From assembly GCF_000344685.1 (NCBI RefSeq), contig NW_006920427.1, positions 245,056 through 309,055 of the forward strand: 64,000 nucleotides of DNA, given 5' to 3'. The notes beneath the pieces are model-generated. The model saw nothing but the letters and a program-made list of their open reading frames with translations. It made no database searches and was not told the DNA's origin. Below are positions 23,046 through 34,291 of this stretch, in pieces. Both the position numbers and the translations under genes were made by a program. Each line of letters begins with the position of its first letter. Position 1 is the stretch's first letter. The stretch is from Gloeophyllum trabeum ATCC 11539. Its lineage: Eukaryota; Basidiomycota; Agaricomycetes; Gloeophyllales; Gloeophyllaceae.

Positions 23046-24480
23046 ATGGATTGGGGGCTCTCGGACAATGCCCAAATCCCAGTACTCACGTTGCCCTACG
23101 AGCTCCTCCGCGCAATCTTTGCCTTCCTAGGAGACCCAAGTCGCTAACTCGTAGTCTGTCGAGCTTTCTACGAGGCAGCCTACCCACGTTTATCGGACGA
23201 TTATCATCGATGAAAGGCCCGACGAAAGGGGCCGTCGTAGGCGTGGACCGCTCGACACGCTTGCGGCGCACCCGCATCCTAGGGTTCATGTTCACCATGT
23301 GCGTCTAGGTGTCATCAAGTCAACATATTCTCCGAGTCTGTTCTGATATGTTTTCCCTTTACCCCCGTGTCCTAAAGACGGCTCCGTAGGGGGATATGTA
23401 CACTCGGACTTCATTCGGTCCTCTGAGCTTTCCAAACTCCCGACTCTCACTACATATATCTTGAAGATATGCTACAAGTTGGACATCCCACTTTTTCCAA
23501 CTCTCGGTTTCGGTCCGTTTACGCCGACAGCGTGTTCACTGAAGCCTTGCGCGCGCTTGCTGCCTGCTCGATGTTGTCCTTTGTCCGTTTGGACCCATAC
23601 TCCGCTACTTGGCTGAACGCTGTTCACATTCCTATGCTGGAACTTCTCAGCAACATAACGGCCCTGACGAGTGTGGCCTTTGGCGAAGTCGATGAGCACT
23701 TCTTTGTAGGCGTCGCAGCATGGTCGAAAATGGCACCTGCTGTCCGTGAGCTGGATATCATGGTACGTCCTCCCGTTGAATAACATGGCACATTATTTTA
23801 CATCTAATGTCCTACGGTATTATCGAGAGTGTGCCTGCAGGTCTGGCTCCAGCAGCAAGGGACCTGTCCAACATAACCCACCTTACACTGGGCTGCATGA
23901 CACGGATTTCTCTCTACGGGTTGTCACGGATGCTGCAGGGCTTGCAACAGTTGGAGGCTCTCCTTGGGCGTATGCTACAACGGACATGGAGGGTCTGACG
24001 ATGTGCGCACCTCCCGCCCCAGCTTCTTACAACCACTCAGCGACAAACTGATCTTTACCTAGCCTTCCGTTCCACTTGAAGGTGAAGCTGACCTACGGTC
24101 ACCTACCGAGGCTTCGTCTTCTGACGGTCTACGCCAGCGTCCAAAGTCTCCCCTATTTCCTATCCTTCCTAAAGCCACTCTTCTCCTGCTCCCCTCTGCA
24201 GCAACTTCAGCTCGTCTATCACCTGGACGCTATGTCAGATCGCCGTCGCAAGAGTATTCGCGTGAGCGTTCGAAGCGCATTGATCGGCTTCGTCGGAGAA
24301 AACAAGGAAACGATTTTCCGAATCCCACTTCTCGCATGAGTAGTCAAGACGTATGGGTTGACTTTATCAAAGAAAACAGGGAAACGATCACCGGGATCCT
24401 GAAAGGATCCACCGGTTGTAACGCAGTGGTTGACTTCATCGAAGAAAACAGGGAAATGATTATGCGGATCCTGCGGATCC
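23046..24480 (+). pseudogene. Decayed F-box pseudogene of the local F-box family
   Basis: The ATG at 23046 opens an F-box (LPYELLRAIFAFLGDPSR) that meets TAA at 23145-23147. The same frame continues as LVVCRAFYEAAYPR, then a shift is needed to read TIIIDER and PLDTLAAHPH. Later pieces match the order seen in the intact paralogues: RALAACSMLSFVRLD, VGVAAWSKMAPAVRELDI, DLSNITHLTLGC, LPRLRLLTVYAS and LKPLFSCSPLQQLQLV. Thus it has at least one nonsense codon and several shifts. Its C-terminal segment is present three times in tandem (about 24270-24330, 24349-24406, 24422-24478; each has a form of FI-ENRETI-RI), which the intact copies do not show. Confidence 0.7.
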
Positions 24481-26136
24481 GGCTCGATAATGATAGAGTT
24501 GCAATAAAATAAAATAAAAAGAAAAAGAAAAAAGAAAGATTGGGACTGGCTCAGAGAGCCATGTGGCAGTTGTGGCTTTGAGGCCCTTGGGACCGAAATC
24601 TGCGTTACTCTCGGGCCTATGCTCCACAAATCGCCCTCAGAGCCCCGAAGTAGGAACAAAGCAGCTAGTGAGTGACTGATTGCATGTTTTACCGTAAAAT
24701 CCGAGTGTAAATACTACTAAAATCGAATTTGTCCGGCCCCTCCGGGGCCATACTAATACTCAACCCATCCATCGTTCTCTGAGATATATCTCCTATAAAA
24801 TGGCAGCTGAAACCATGAGAAAGTCTACAGCTAGGCCATGCATATTTTCTGAAGGCAATTCAAGCCCAAAATACTGTAATTCTTCAATTTAGGGTGCTCC
24901 GGGGCAAGTGACTTCTTATATCGAACATTCAAAGCAAACACCACTCCCCCACAATTCCACAAAAGAGGTTTAGCATTGAATCTGTAGTTTGCACGCTTTC
25001 CCCCCTCCACACCGCCTTACAAGGTCTGAATTACTGCGGATATCTGTAAATGTGGTGACACCCAGTCAGGCCAACTGCGCAGAGGATATTTCATTAAAAA
25101 TAATTCTGTAAATCTACTGCTGTGAACTGTCTAACTGCTGCTGAGTGCAGAACACTTAGCATTCACTGCTCCATAAAAACTCTGCATGGACATCAAGGTC
25201 TGTTGGTATGATTTGGGGTAATGGATATCAAGCCGCATCTACCTTCATATATATGGTCTCAAGTATACAGTACACACAGGTATTTTACCTATTGTACTCG
25301 CGTACGGGAGCTCGTCCGACACCTGTCATGGCAGGCACAAATCGAGTTCTCGGGGAGAGCCACAGCAGCCGTTGCGGCGCCTCTGGCACAGCCACTCGAT
25401 AACTCGTTGAGTTTGGTAGGTTCGTCCCACGAAATGGCACAGCCACTCGATATTGATATCGAGCAACCATATGCGTAACCTCCCGCGGATCCTGAAGGAA
25501 CCCACCTCCTCCTGGCTAGAACATGTTTGGTCGGAGTACACTATCCACGCGTGTCTTTCAGTTGGCCTGAGGAAGGTGAGACGGCCGAGCCCACGTGAGC
25601 AGCAATACGCTCAGCTGCTCGTTCTTCAATATTGGCTGCTTTGGAGATCCGAGATCCGCCATGGGCAGTCAGTGCCATGTCGAATGGTCGTACCTACTCC
25701 TGTAGATGAGGAAGCAACTATGGGTTGCTGTCGCCCTGTGTATTTGTTGACTCGTAATGATGTTGAAGCATTCTTGAACAGATCTAACCGTTAAGGCGCA
25801 TATAGACAGTGTACATTGATCTGCGCCGGGAAGCCGCGTTTGGGGCTGATGCAGTACCGCCGGTTCTGGACGTAGCACGGCGCGACCTTCCACGAGAGGC
25901 GGCAGTGCTGCATGATGGACGTCAAGACAGAGGGGGGCGAGAGGTTTACTCGTTCGAACCAGTAGGGGCGACAACGGGAGAGGCTCTGCTAGGTATACTG
26001 CAGAACCGTAACCTTACGCGCAATGGCAGTCGCGGGAAGAAAGGAGGACGAGGCATGTCGGCAGATCTATCATGCTTTCTCAGCCTGATCTGCCTAAGAA
26101 TACAGGTAGACGTCAGAGGCGAGTCAGATGCAAAGG
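24481..26136. other. Gene-free, partly A-rich region
   Basis: It begins with an A-rich tract (about 24505-24540), continues with AT-richer sequence without long ORFs to about 25250, and contains a 17-bp direct repeat (starting ggcacagccactcgat, near 25385 and 25434). ORFs at 25453-26324 lack recognisable features. It may be an old insertion, but no terminal repeats were found. Confidence 0.35.
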
Positions 26137-26144
26137 CTATAAAG
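26137..26144 (+). promoter_or_regulatory. TATA-like box of aldo/keto reductase
   Basis: The sequence ctataaag lies about 65 bp before the ATG at 26209, a normal spacing for a fungal core promoter. Confidence 0.45.
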
Positions 26145-26208
26145 CCGCTGTCCCCACAGACACGGACGGGTGTGCCGTACCAGTCTCCTCGCGAACTTGA
26201 ACGACAGT

Positions 26209-27273
26209 ATGTCCTTCCCAACAATCCCGCTGCGAGAGCTAGGAAAGACCGGCGTGAATATCCCCGCAATCGGTCTCGGGGCGATGGGCATGAGCGAGTT
26301 CTACGGCGAGTCCAACGAAGCTGAGAACATAGCCGTTCTCGAACGGGCCATCGAGCTCGGGTGCACGCACTGGGACACGGCGGACATGTATGGTTGGGGG
26401 AAGAACGGTATGAATTCACGCGTAATGAAGGAAAGCATCCAAACACTAACAAGGACCATAGAGGAGCTGCTGGGCAAAGTGCTGTCCGATCCCGCCAAGC
26501 GTTCCAAAGTCTTTCTGGCGACGAAGTTCGGTAACATGCGCGGGCCCAACGGCGAGTTCCTCGGTATCAATGGCAAGCCAGAGTACGTCCGGCAGCAGTG
26601 CGAGACGTCGCTCAAGCGCCTGCGTGTCCAACAAATCGACCTTTACTACCAGCACCGCGTCGATCCCAACACGCCCATCGAGGAAACAGTGGGGGAGATG
26701 GCTAAGCTCGTGAAGGAGGGGAAAGTCCGCTTCCTCGGTCTGTCAGAGTGCTCCGCCACGACCCTGCGGAGGGCACACAAGGTCCACCCCATTGCCGCCG
26801 TGCAGATCGAGTACTCGCCGTGGACACTGGATATTGAGCAGAACGGGCTGCTGGCGACGGCGCGTGAGCTGGGCGTCACGATCGTCGCGTACTCACCTTT
26901 GGGCCGGGGCATGCTTACTGGCAAGTACCGCTCTCCCGACGACTTCCCTGAAGGCGACTTCCGTCGCTTCAACCCCCGCTTCTCGCCCGAAAACTTCCCC
27001 CACAACCTTGCGCTGGTCGATGAGTTCCAGTCGCTGGCGCAGAAGAAGGGATGCACGGCCAGTCAGCTTTGCCTCGCGTGGGTCTTGAAGCAGGGAGAGG
27101 ATATTGTAGCGATCCCGGGCACGAAGAGGGTCAAGTACCTTGAGGAAAATATCGGTGCGGCGGGAGTAGAGATTTCGGACGAGGAGAGCAAAGAGATTAG
27201 GGCCGTTATTTCGAGGATAGAAATCAAGGGCACGAGGTATCCCGAGGCAGGCATGAAGTCAGTTGGCTTGTAG
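26209..27273 (+). CDS. Aldo/keto reductase (AKR13/YakC-like)
   Basis: Two exons (26209-26407, 26462-27273) give 336 aa. The 54-nt intron contains no stop in this frame, so a naive reading would retain it; removing it restores [14 protein letters not shown]. The enzyme is an NADPH-dependent reductase with a TIM-barrel fold. The catalytic tetrad is visible: Asp and Tyr in WDTADMYG, Lys in VFLATKFGN, and His in LYYQHRVD. The cofactor pocket is suggested by [13 protein letters not shown] and [13 protein letters not shown] near the C-terminus. Strong similarity to the fungal pyridoxal reductase/YakC-like group is recalled, but the substrate is not defined. It is probably cytosolic, as no signal peptide is present. 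Confidence 0.94.
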   Translation: MSFPTIPLRELGKTGVNIPAIGLGAMGMSEFYGESNEAENIAVLERAIELGCTHWDTADMYGWGKNGMNSRVMKESIQTLTRTIEELLGKVLSDPAKRSKVFLATKFGNMRGPNGEFLGINGKPEYVRQQCETSLKRLRVQQIDLYYQHRVDPNTPIEETVGEMAKLVKEGKVRFLGLSECSATTLRRAHKVHPIAAVQIEYSPWTLDIEQNGLLATARELGVTIVAYSPLGRGMLTGKYRSPDDFPEGDFRRFNPRFSPENFPHNLALVDEFQSLAQKKGCTASQLCLAWVLKQGEDIVAIPGTKRVKYLEENIGAAGVEISDEESKEIRAVISRIEIKGTRYPEAGMKSVGL

Positions 27274-27951
27274 GGGATGTACGGTACACGGTACTCAGCG
27301 AGGCTGTTCGTACTGGTTCATATTTGCGAGAGCCTCGTAGAAGTTTTTCAGTCAGATACAAAAAATCATTCATGCAGTTCACAGTTCGCAGCGAGCCTAC
27401 CGTCCACAAGTCAGACGATTTCACCCTCTGGACAGTTGCAGCAGGGGATACATACAGCATTCATTTGTCCCTGTTTGTGGCGTTTCGCTACCATGTCCTC
27501 GACTCGGATTGTCCTGGACCACCATCGAATGACCATCCCTATTGCGTCGCTCATGCGAGTTGTGGAAGTTCCCCTTCTCGAGTCGATGCCTGCTTTCTCA
27601 AAAACCGCCTCGTATTGCTGGCTGTGAAAGGTGCTTTTGACCCCTGAATTTCGACAGTCGAGGACGGCTGAACCTCGCGTTATCATCCGACTCTCGCGTA
27701 TGTAAAGGAGCTTCATTGCAAATGATATTATGCACTTCACGGCCCGCTCTGCTTGCGTATTTGCTTCTTCGCTCGTCTTCTTTGCCGGTTTCAATCTGAA
27801 TGACGCTGGAAAGGAGTGCCCGTGACCATAGCTGTCCGTCCTGTGGACGGGCGAAAGGACGTATATATAAGTGTCTTTCGCATAGCTGTTGAGACCGGGG
27901 GTAGCGGAACGTCCATCTGTACTCTCACCTCTCGAACCTGTTGAGCTGCCA
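27274..27951. other. Intergenic region with GH31 promoter
   Basis: About 680 bp. A 127-codon minus-strand ORF (27411-27794) has no recognisable features. The strong TATA box of the GH31 gene is listed separately. Confidence 0.4.
27862..27871 (+). promoter_or_regulatory. TATA box of GH31 gene
   Basis: The run tatatataag lies 90 bp upstream of the GH31 start codon. Confidence 0.5.
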
Positions 27952-30900
27952 ATGTTGGTCAGACTAAGCCTCCTCGGGCTCTTAGCATTCGCTCCAGGAG
28001 GCCGCCCTGGGGTGCTCGCGGTGCAGGATCCGACGCGTACAGACTGGGCTCAGTCTAACGCTACCGGGATCCGCATACAAAACGGATTCGAAAGAGTGTA
28101 TCTACAGGTATGGTCATGTCATTCACCTGCACTCCCGCTATCCTACCTCGTCAATCACGTAGCCCTTTGGGACGAACGGTATACGTGTGCGAGCAAGCTT
28201 GATGCGCGACCCTACCGGCACAGAGCTCTCAGCCCTACTCGACCCGCCCCTCGAAGGTCCAGGAGGTAACCAAGGCCTATCCTACTCCGAAACAATCGGC
28301 TACCTCGGAAACGGCACCCTGCAGAACGGTAATCTAATAGCCACAGTATTGAATGGCGTGCTCTCCTTTTACCGAGCCGAATCGAACGGTTCCCTCAGCC
28401 TCCTCACATCGGAATATACAGACGACAAGGCGCTGCCTCCGAGGTACTACCGCCAGGACTTCAGATCGCCCAGCTTTGCGGCGGAGTACTCCTTCACGTC
28501 GTCTCCGGACGATCAGATCTATGGAACGGGACAGCAGGCGTGCTGCATGGACAATACTGTGAATAAGAAGGGCCAAGTGGTCGATCTAATCAACTTCAAT
28601 TCCCAAGTGCCGATACCTATGTTCATGTCCAGCAAGGTATTCTTTGGTAGACTCTTGTTGGCTTGCGTTCGGATAACTAACGGAGTCTATAGGGCTTTCT
28701 TCAGTTCTTCAACATGCCCAGCCAGGGTCGTCTGGGTCCGATCACTGCACTTTGAATTTGAGCTTACTTGACTGATGAAGCATCGTAGAGTTTGGCGCTT
28801 ACAGGACAAGGTTTGTCACGAGTGAGGCAACGGTCGTGGACTACTGGATGTACGTGGTACACAGTCGCTAGTTTCAATACACTGCTCACCCCATTGCAGT
28901 ACCACAGCATCTCCGGGCGACTATGACACCCTCCAGGAACAATACACTGCCGTTACTGGTGAGTGTCTGACCGTCACATCTTTTCCGTCGGGGATCCTAT
29001 CGTTCCTACAGGAAGGCAGCCAATACCGCCAGAGTGGAGTCTCGGGTACCAGCAGTCGAAGCTTAGGTACTACAACGAAACGCAGGTCATCGACCTGGCT
29101 CAGCGATTCCATGACGAACAAGTTAATGTATCCCTCATCGTTGTAGGTTAGTACCTGGCCTCTCCAGCCGTACTACTGCGTGTCCTGAGCTATTCTCTGT
29201 TTCCCAGACTTCTTCAACTGGAAATATCAAGGCGACTGGTACATTTTTTATGTCGCCCTGACTGTCTATGATAGCTCACCAAGGATTCGATCACTCAGGT
29301 CGTTCGATCCCGAGTACTGGCCTGACCCTGCTGGCATGGCTGCGCAGGTCAAGGCTCTGACAGGCGCGGAGATGATGGTCTCGTTATGGCCTAGCGTGGA
29401 AGATCTCTCAGTGAACTATCTTACGCTGCAAGAAAACGGTTTGCTTGCAACGACTCGCGACGGACCTGGAATCCAGGACTCGTTTGCCGGAGTTTACACC
29501 CGGCTGGTCGATAGCACGAACCCGGCTGCGCGAGAATTCCTATGTAGGTCTTGTTATCAGCTGCGCCTGATGACTGATACTCAATTTCTATCCTACGTGA
29601 AGGGAGGCGTCTGAATGACAGTTACTTCTCTAAGGGTATTCACAATTTCTGGATTGATCAGGCAGATGGTAAGGATAACAACCGTTCCCTGCATCTTTTC
29701 ACTAACTCGGAGAATTAGGCGGAACTCTCGGGGAGCCATTCGAGAACAGTGAGCAGTGCCTTCCTTCCTGCACGCTACAATTCTGATACAATCTTCGGTT
29801 AGATGGCGGTGTCATCAACTCTCTGCCTTTCGCCCGGGCGTTCACTCAGTATTTCGTTGGTACTCAAGAAGGCGCGGGGAAGGCGTATCCGTGGTTACAC
29901 CAGCAGGCTATCGAAGAAGGGTTCCGCAACCTCACCGATCCGGACCCTACGTCCAACGGATGCCAGTATATGTCCCTTACCCGCAGCACGTTCGCGGGGG
30001 GGCAGAGATTCTGCTCGTATTTGTGGAGCGGTGACACTTCATCCAGATTTGATGTCCTCCTCCAGCAGGTCACTGCTGGCGTGAGCGTCGCAGCATCCGG
30101 AATATCTTCCTGGACCTTGGATATTGGTGGTTTTACGGGGCTGGATGTGGACACGGCATACGTGAGTCAGCTGTTTTGTATCTCAGATCTGAGCTCAGAC
30201 CTACCTCGACACGTATGAAGGGACAGCAGCTTTTCGTTAGGTGGCTTGCTATGGGTACCTTCCTGCCATACGTGCGTTGGTACTTTCTCCTTATATTTGA
30301 TATCCCGTGACCTGTCCCACTCCTGAAGATGCGCGTTCATGGGTAAGCTCGATGTAATCTCAAAATCATCGCACAAGTATTCACGAATCGCAGCGATCGT
30401 TTGTGCAACATTCCTGCTAATCCCACTCCATATCTGGCAAAAAACTGCCCTAATGAAGTATGTGCACCCGCCTGTGTATATAGATTCTCGGTTTGACAGA
30501 GGATATATAGCCATGGTCCTATGGCGATGAGAACTTCCAAATTATCAAGAAGGTAAGTAACCCCACACTCGATCCAGACTTTCTCACTTACCGCCCGCAG
30601 TACATCGCCCTGCGGTATCAGCTCGTCCCGTACATGAGAAGGCTTTTCCAGATGTTACACGCGACTGGGAAGACTATCATGAGGCCCTTGTACTATGACT
30701 TCTCGCTATCAGATGACACAGTCGTCAACGGAACCGCGGTCAATAACCCGCTCGTCGTACACCAGTTCATGCTCGGTCAGTGACAAATTGGATGCCTGCT
30801 AACATCTGTACCTTAATCCTCACAACGCCTTCAGGCCCAAGACTCCTTATATCGCCCGTGGGAGCTGAGAACGCTACCGCCAAGGACGTATATCTACCTC

Positions 30901-31115
30901 GCCTGCCAGAGTCTTGGATGGCGCAGAATTTATCATGGACCCACTGGTAACTGTTTCGGATAATTTGTATCGCGGATTCCTGCTGACAAGCCGGTAGGTG
31001 GAATGATACGGACTACGGTCAAGGGGGTGAGACGGTCAACGTGTATGCACCTCTTGACCAAATTCCGGTATTTTACTTGGGTCCCAAAGCGGACATTCTG
31101 TCCGGAAACATCTAG
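27952..31115 (+). CDS. Secreted glycoside hydrolase family 31 (alpha-glucosidase/alpha-xylosidase type)
   Basis: Eighteen exons sum to 2,229 nt (742 aa): 27952-28107, 28163-28636, 28693-28729, 28789-28849, 28900-28958, 29012-29146, 29208-29238, 29299-29543, 29603-29668, 29719-29748, 29803-30161, 30221-30271, 30329-30342, 30394-30457, 30511-30552, 30601-30775, 30835-30946, 30998-31115. A signal peptide (residues 1-~24) is followed by an N-terminal beta domain (YGTGQQACCMDN). The barrel shows PIPPEWSLGYQQSK, FFNWKYQGDWSFDPEYWPD, the nucleophile Asp of FWIDQADGG, the acid/base Asp of LWSGDTSS, and SWTLDIGGFTGLDVD, then FLPYMRVHGD. GH31 enzymes retain configuration on alpha-linked gluco- or xylo-oligosaccharides; exact specificity cannot be read here. 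Exon 13 is only 14 nt. All splices keep frame, so the gene looks intact. Confidence 0.93.
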
Positions 31116-31238
31116 GTGAAGAGAAAGCCCGCTATGAATGTCCACAGACACCATCTCGGGAAATGAACATCCTGTAGGTCATGCTAGTTAGTCGATGGAA
31201 TGCCACGAAATGGAAATATCTTCGCACCGTTCCGTGAG

Positions 31239-31813
31239 TTACATCGCCGTAATTTTTTTCACTAAAGCCTCCAGTTTAGTATCCAGCACCTCAGCCGCCT
31301 TCTTCAGCTCTCCGCCTTGACCAGCAGCAATAAGAGTCGAAGGAAGATCATAGATCACTTTAGCTCCCTTGCCGTCTGGCTCACCAATCACAAAGACTTT
31401 GGGAGGGACATAGTATCCTGCGACTGCATTGTGCGGGATCATTGTCTGCGCGATGAGTGGGTTCCCGAGCGTGTACACGCTCATCACTGGGAACGCGCCG
31501 TCGCTCCCAAGGTATGGGTTCAGCCAGGCATCGTGTCTCAGTTCACCGAAGAACCTGTCGTATGCCTTCGTTCGTCGCACGTTCTTTGTGACGAGAGAGG
31601 GACGCACATGAAATCTCGTGCCCCGTTGTCGGTTAGCGCAAGGACAGTCTTTTCTAACTCCTCCTTGCTGGCATTCGAGGTTAGAGCGCGCAGGAGGTCC
31701 TTTGACTGCGCTCGATTGAGTTCATCGTCTAGCCGCGAGAGGACTGTTGACACGGGCACATCCGTCTCGTACGTGACTCGCTGAACTTGGTAATCGAAGG
31801 TACTCTTGGACAT
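31239..31813 (-). CDS. DUF302 domain protein
   Basis: Two exons (31813-31608, 31554-31239; 53-nt intron) give 173 aa. The N-terminal half (FDYQVQRVTYETDVPVSTV) and the C-terminal half (HDAWLNPYLG, VYTLGNPLIAQTMI, AGYYVPPKVFVIGE, VIYDLPSTL) match the layout of DUF302, a small alpha/beta domain of unknown biochemical role found in bacteria and fungi. No signal peptide is present. A TATA-like gcatatatat lies 25-35 bp upstream of the ATG. The gene converges on GH31, with about 120 bp between stop codons. Confidence 0.8.
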
Positions 31814-32467
31814 TGTTCAGGACGGACAGGTGCGCTTCATGCATATATATTGCTGTTGAGTAATAAGCGCTCTCGGGCATCTTGGCGGTGTCCGACGCGA
31901 GTGAGGAGATGTACAGGGTCGAGCTGACATATCAGGATGTAACAAGGCTATCGCCTCGGGGAGTATGTCCGAGACGATCGCCTACAAGTCCCGACCATGG
32001 TCTCGCTATACATAGCAAGAAGCTGTTTGGTTGCATCCTGGTCAGGTGAAGGAGGAGGGAAGGAGGATAAGGCCTGCGTATCCCCGTTGGTCACTGAGAG
32101 GAGAACGCGTGGACGCGGAGGAGAAGGTACGTTTTACAGTAACATGCGCATAACGAGAAGCCAAGAGATATGCAATATGTTGGAAGACTCAGCTGGATCC
32201 AGTCTTCCGTTATCCGGACACATCACAAGGGCGCCACTGCAGAACTTACTCCCAATAACACGGCGCTTCGTTTGGACTACGAAAGAGCGCTGGTTCTGCT
32301 CTGTCAACCCTGAGCGCTCGAGGGTATGCCGAGCACGTAAGCAACCCTGACAGCGCAGTCCTCTTCGTCGAAGTAACTTGCAGAGTCTGGAGCCTCCCAC
32401 CTTAGTGATCCTTCAGGACTCCGATTGGCCGAGAGTTTATTCGTAAAGTCAGATACCGAGAATATAG
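31814..32467. other. Intergenic region
   Basis: About 650 bp. It contains the DUF302 promoter (gcatatatat at 31841-31850) and no other recognisable feature. Confidence 0.4.
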
Positions 32468-33781
32468 CTAGTCCGGCCTGTCGCAGAACCTTGCTTCCCT
32501 CACCTCCGTCTCTTTCAACAAAGTATCTATATGTTCCGGAGGCACGTAAACGTGCTCATCCACCACCCGCTTCAAGGTACGTATCTCCCTGATGAACCCT
32601 AAGAGCGCATGCCAAGGGTAACTTACGGGAAAAAGCGAGTCAAGCTCGAGGGACCATAGAGGGGAGTGATGACAGAGGGCCCGGAGCCAAGGAAGGAAGA
32701 AGGGGGAAGGCGGAGAGGAGTTATGCACTGACAGGACACGTAGATTCGGTAGACCAGAGCCATATGGAGAGAAGTCCCAGGATGAAATTGTGGACTCCTG
32801 CTAGGATGGTTAGTGAGCTGTAATGCTCGAGTTGGGAGCAAGAGCAGCCTACAGTGTTAAGGTTAGGTTGCGATTCCTGATATACGACCTGTAGGTCCTC
32901 GAGTTGTGACAAAGCCTGTAAGAACTTCAAAAGGGCGCGAGGGGACAGCTTGTATCCATGCCCAAACCTGAGGCGAGTGATATTGCGTAAGTATGGGTGC
33001 GCAGAGTGTAATTCTGTGACAGTGACAGCAGATGTGTCCTGAAGCCATGGGCAAGATATAACGCGATAACCACCGCATGAGATAAAGGTTGAAGTTAGGT
33101 GCGTCGATGATGCGCACCGAGATATGTAGTTCGCGGATGCTATGCATGTTCCTCAACCCTGCTGCAACCCCTACCAAGAAGGCCCCGTTTGGCTCACCGA
33201 AGCCGACCCTCCGGAGGTTCGGTATCGCTGTTAAAAATCCCAGTATGGCGGGTAGGTGCGTCATGTCCAAGCAGAAATCCAAGTACACCTCTGCTAGTTT
33301 CGACAATGAGACCAAACTTGATTGATGAAGGGCAATGGAGAGGAAGTCCTTGGTAACGAAGTACTCGTCGCGACAATGCGGCACGCAAAGAGTGTACGAG
33401 GTGAGGTTGGGAAGCTGCGAAAATTCGAAAGGCGAAATGAAGCTTGCATTGTCCACGTTCATCATCATCGCCTTTGGTACGTCCACTGAATATAACGGGA
33501 CGTAAGCTTACAACCACCACCATTCTGAGCGTGATGGGCCATAAGGAGAACGCACCACAATGCCGCATACTCCTGACATATCGCGCAAGACGAGGTGGGG
33601 CGCGACCCTTGCAGTAATAGACGGTGATATCCCTGAAAACGATGGGAGCCAGGATTTCATAGAAAAGGAAGCAGACGCAGAGACATGTGCGGGGAATTGA
33701 GGCATCAGCGAAGAATATAGCGTGGAGAATCTCGTAAGGAAGCTTTAGTATTGGACTTTGTCGAGCTGTGCGTATGTCCAT
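32468..33781 (-). CDS. F-box protein, local paralogue family, copy A
   Basis: Four exons (33781-33556, 33485-33118, 33038-32853, 32797-32468) give 369 aa. The N-terminal F-box reads LKLPYEILHAIFFADASIP. The family-wide segments follow in order: YVRSMRHC, LPNLTSYTLCVP, LAEVYLDFCLDM, LRRVGFGEPNGAFLVGVA, IRELHIS, LRNITRLRFG, LSQLEDLQVVY, LPNLRVLSVHN, LCHHSPLWSLELD and TLKRVVDEHVYV. The phases of the three introns match those of copies B-D. The F-box should bind Skp1; the LRR-like remainder would select substrates. The family appears lineage-specific, and I recognise no characterised member. Confidence 0.75.
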
Positions 33782-34291
33782 CACTGAGATTGTCTGAGCA
33801 CCAAAATACTGAGCGAAGCGCTAGGTGAACGCTGGTGGTGCGCACTTGCAGCGCTTGCGACAACTTTGAAATACTTCAACTGTTTTACTGTGGCACCTAG
33901 AAATCGGTTAGACATCTCAAGTACACGGGAGCGGAATGAACAGCGCAGAACTCAGCCTGTAAACACAATTCTAGAAGAGGATCAACATCTCCCGCGGAGA
34001 GAGTCACAGCGACGGCAGGAAAGTCATTCAGGAATCCTCCGAAGGCTTTAAGCCTAGGGCGTCAGTGACGGGTCTAATATAAGGCCGATACCCAGGTATG
34101 TCTGTATAATTAGGACGTGTGAAATCATACATCCAATAAATCAAACTTTTCGTCAATTCATTGCCCGTGCTCCGGAATCAGACAATGAAGACATTCGTTA
34201 CCTATGTGCTATCCAAGATTAAAGTCCAAGCATTCCATAATTCCAAAATTCGACATGGGCGCTTAGAGATTGCTGTACACGTCGGAGATGC
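33782..34291. other. Intergenic region
   Basis: About 510 bp between two F-box copies on the same strand. No feature was recognised. Confidence 0.4.

Noticed and set aside
22286..23089. 267-codon minus-strand ORF across the NOSIP 3' exons
   Set aside because: It overlaps validated exons on the other strand, shows no domain, and has odd composition; most likely a chance frame.
25809..26324. 171-codon plus ORF upstream of the reductase
   Set aside because: It runs into the reductase gene in another frame, has no known motif and includes the TATA region.
26408..26461. Uninterrupted reading through the aldo/keto reductase intron
   Set aside because: The segment is stop-free only by chance; it starts GTATGA and ends ATAG, and its removal restores the conserved run after YGWGKN.
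27411..27794. 127-codon minus-strand ORF between the reductase and GH31
   Set aside because: No domain or splice continuation, and it lies over the GH31 promoter region.
30162..30225. Apparent frameshift in GH31 after GLDVDTAY
   Set aside because: An intron 30162-30220 with acceptor atgaag joins TAY to GQQLFVRWL in frame, and the total model is a multiple of three, so the gene is intact.
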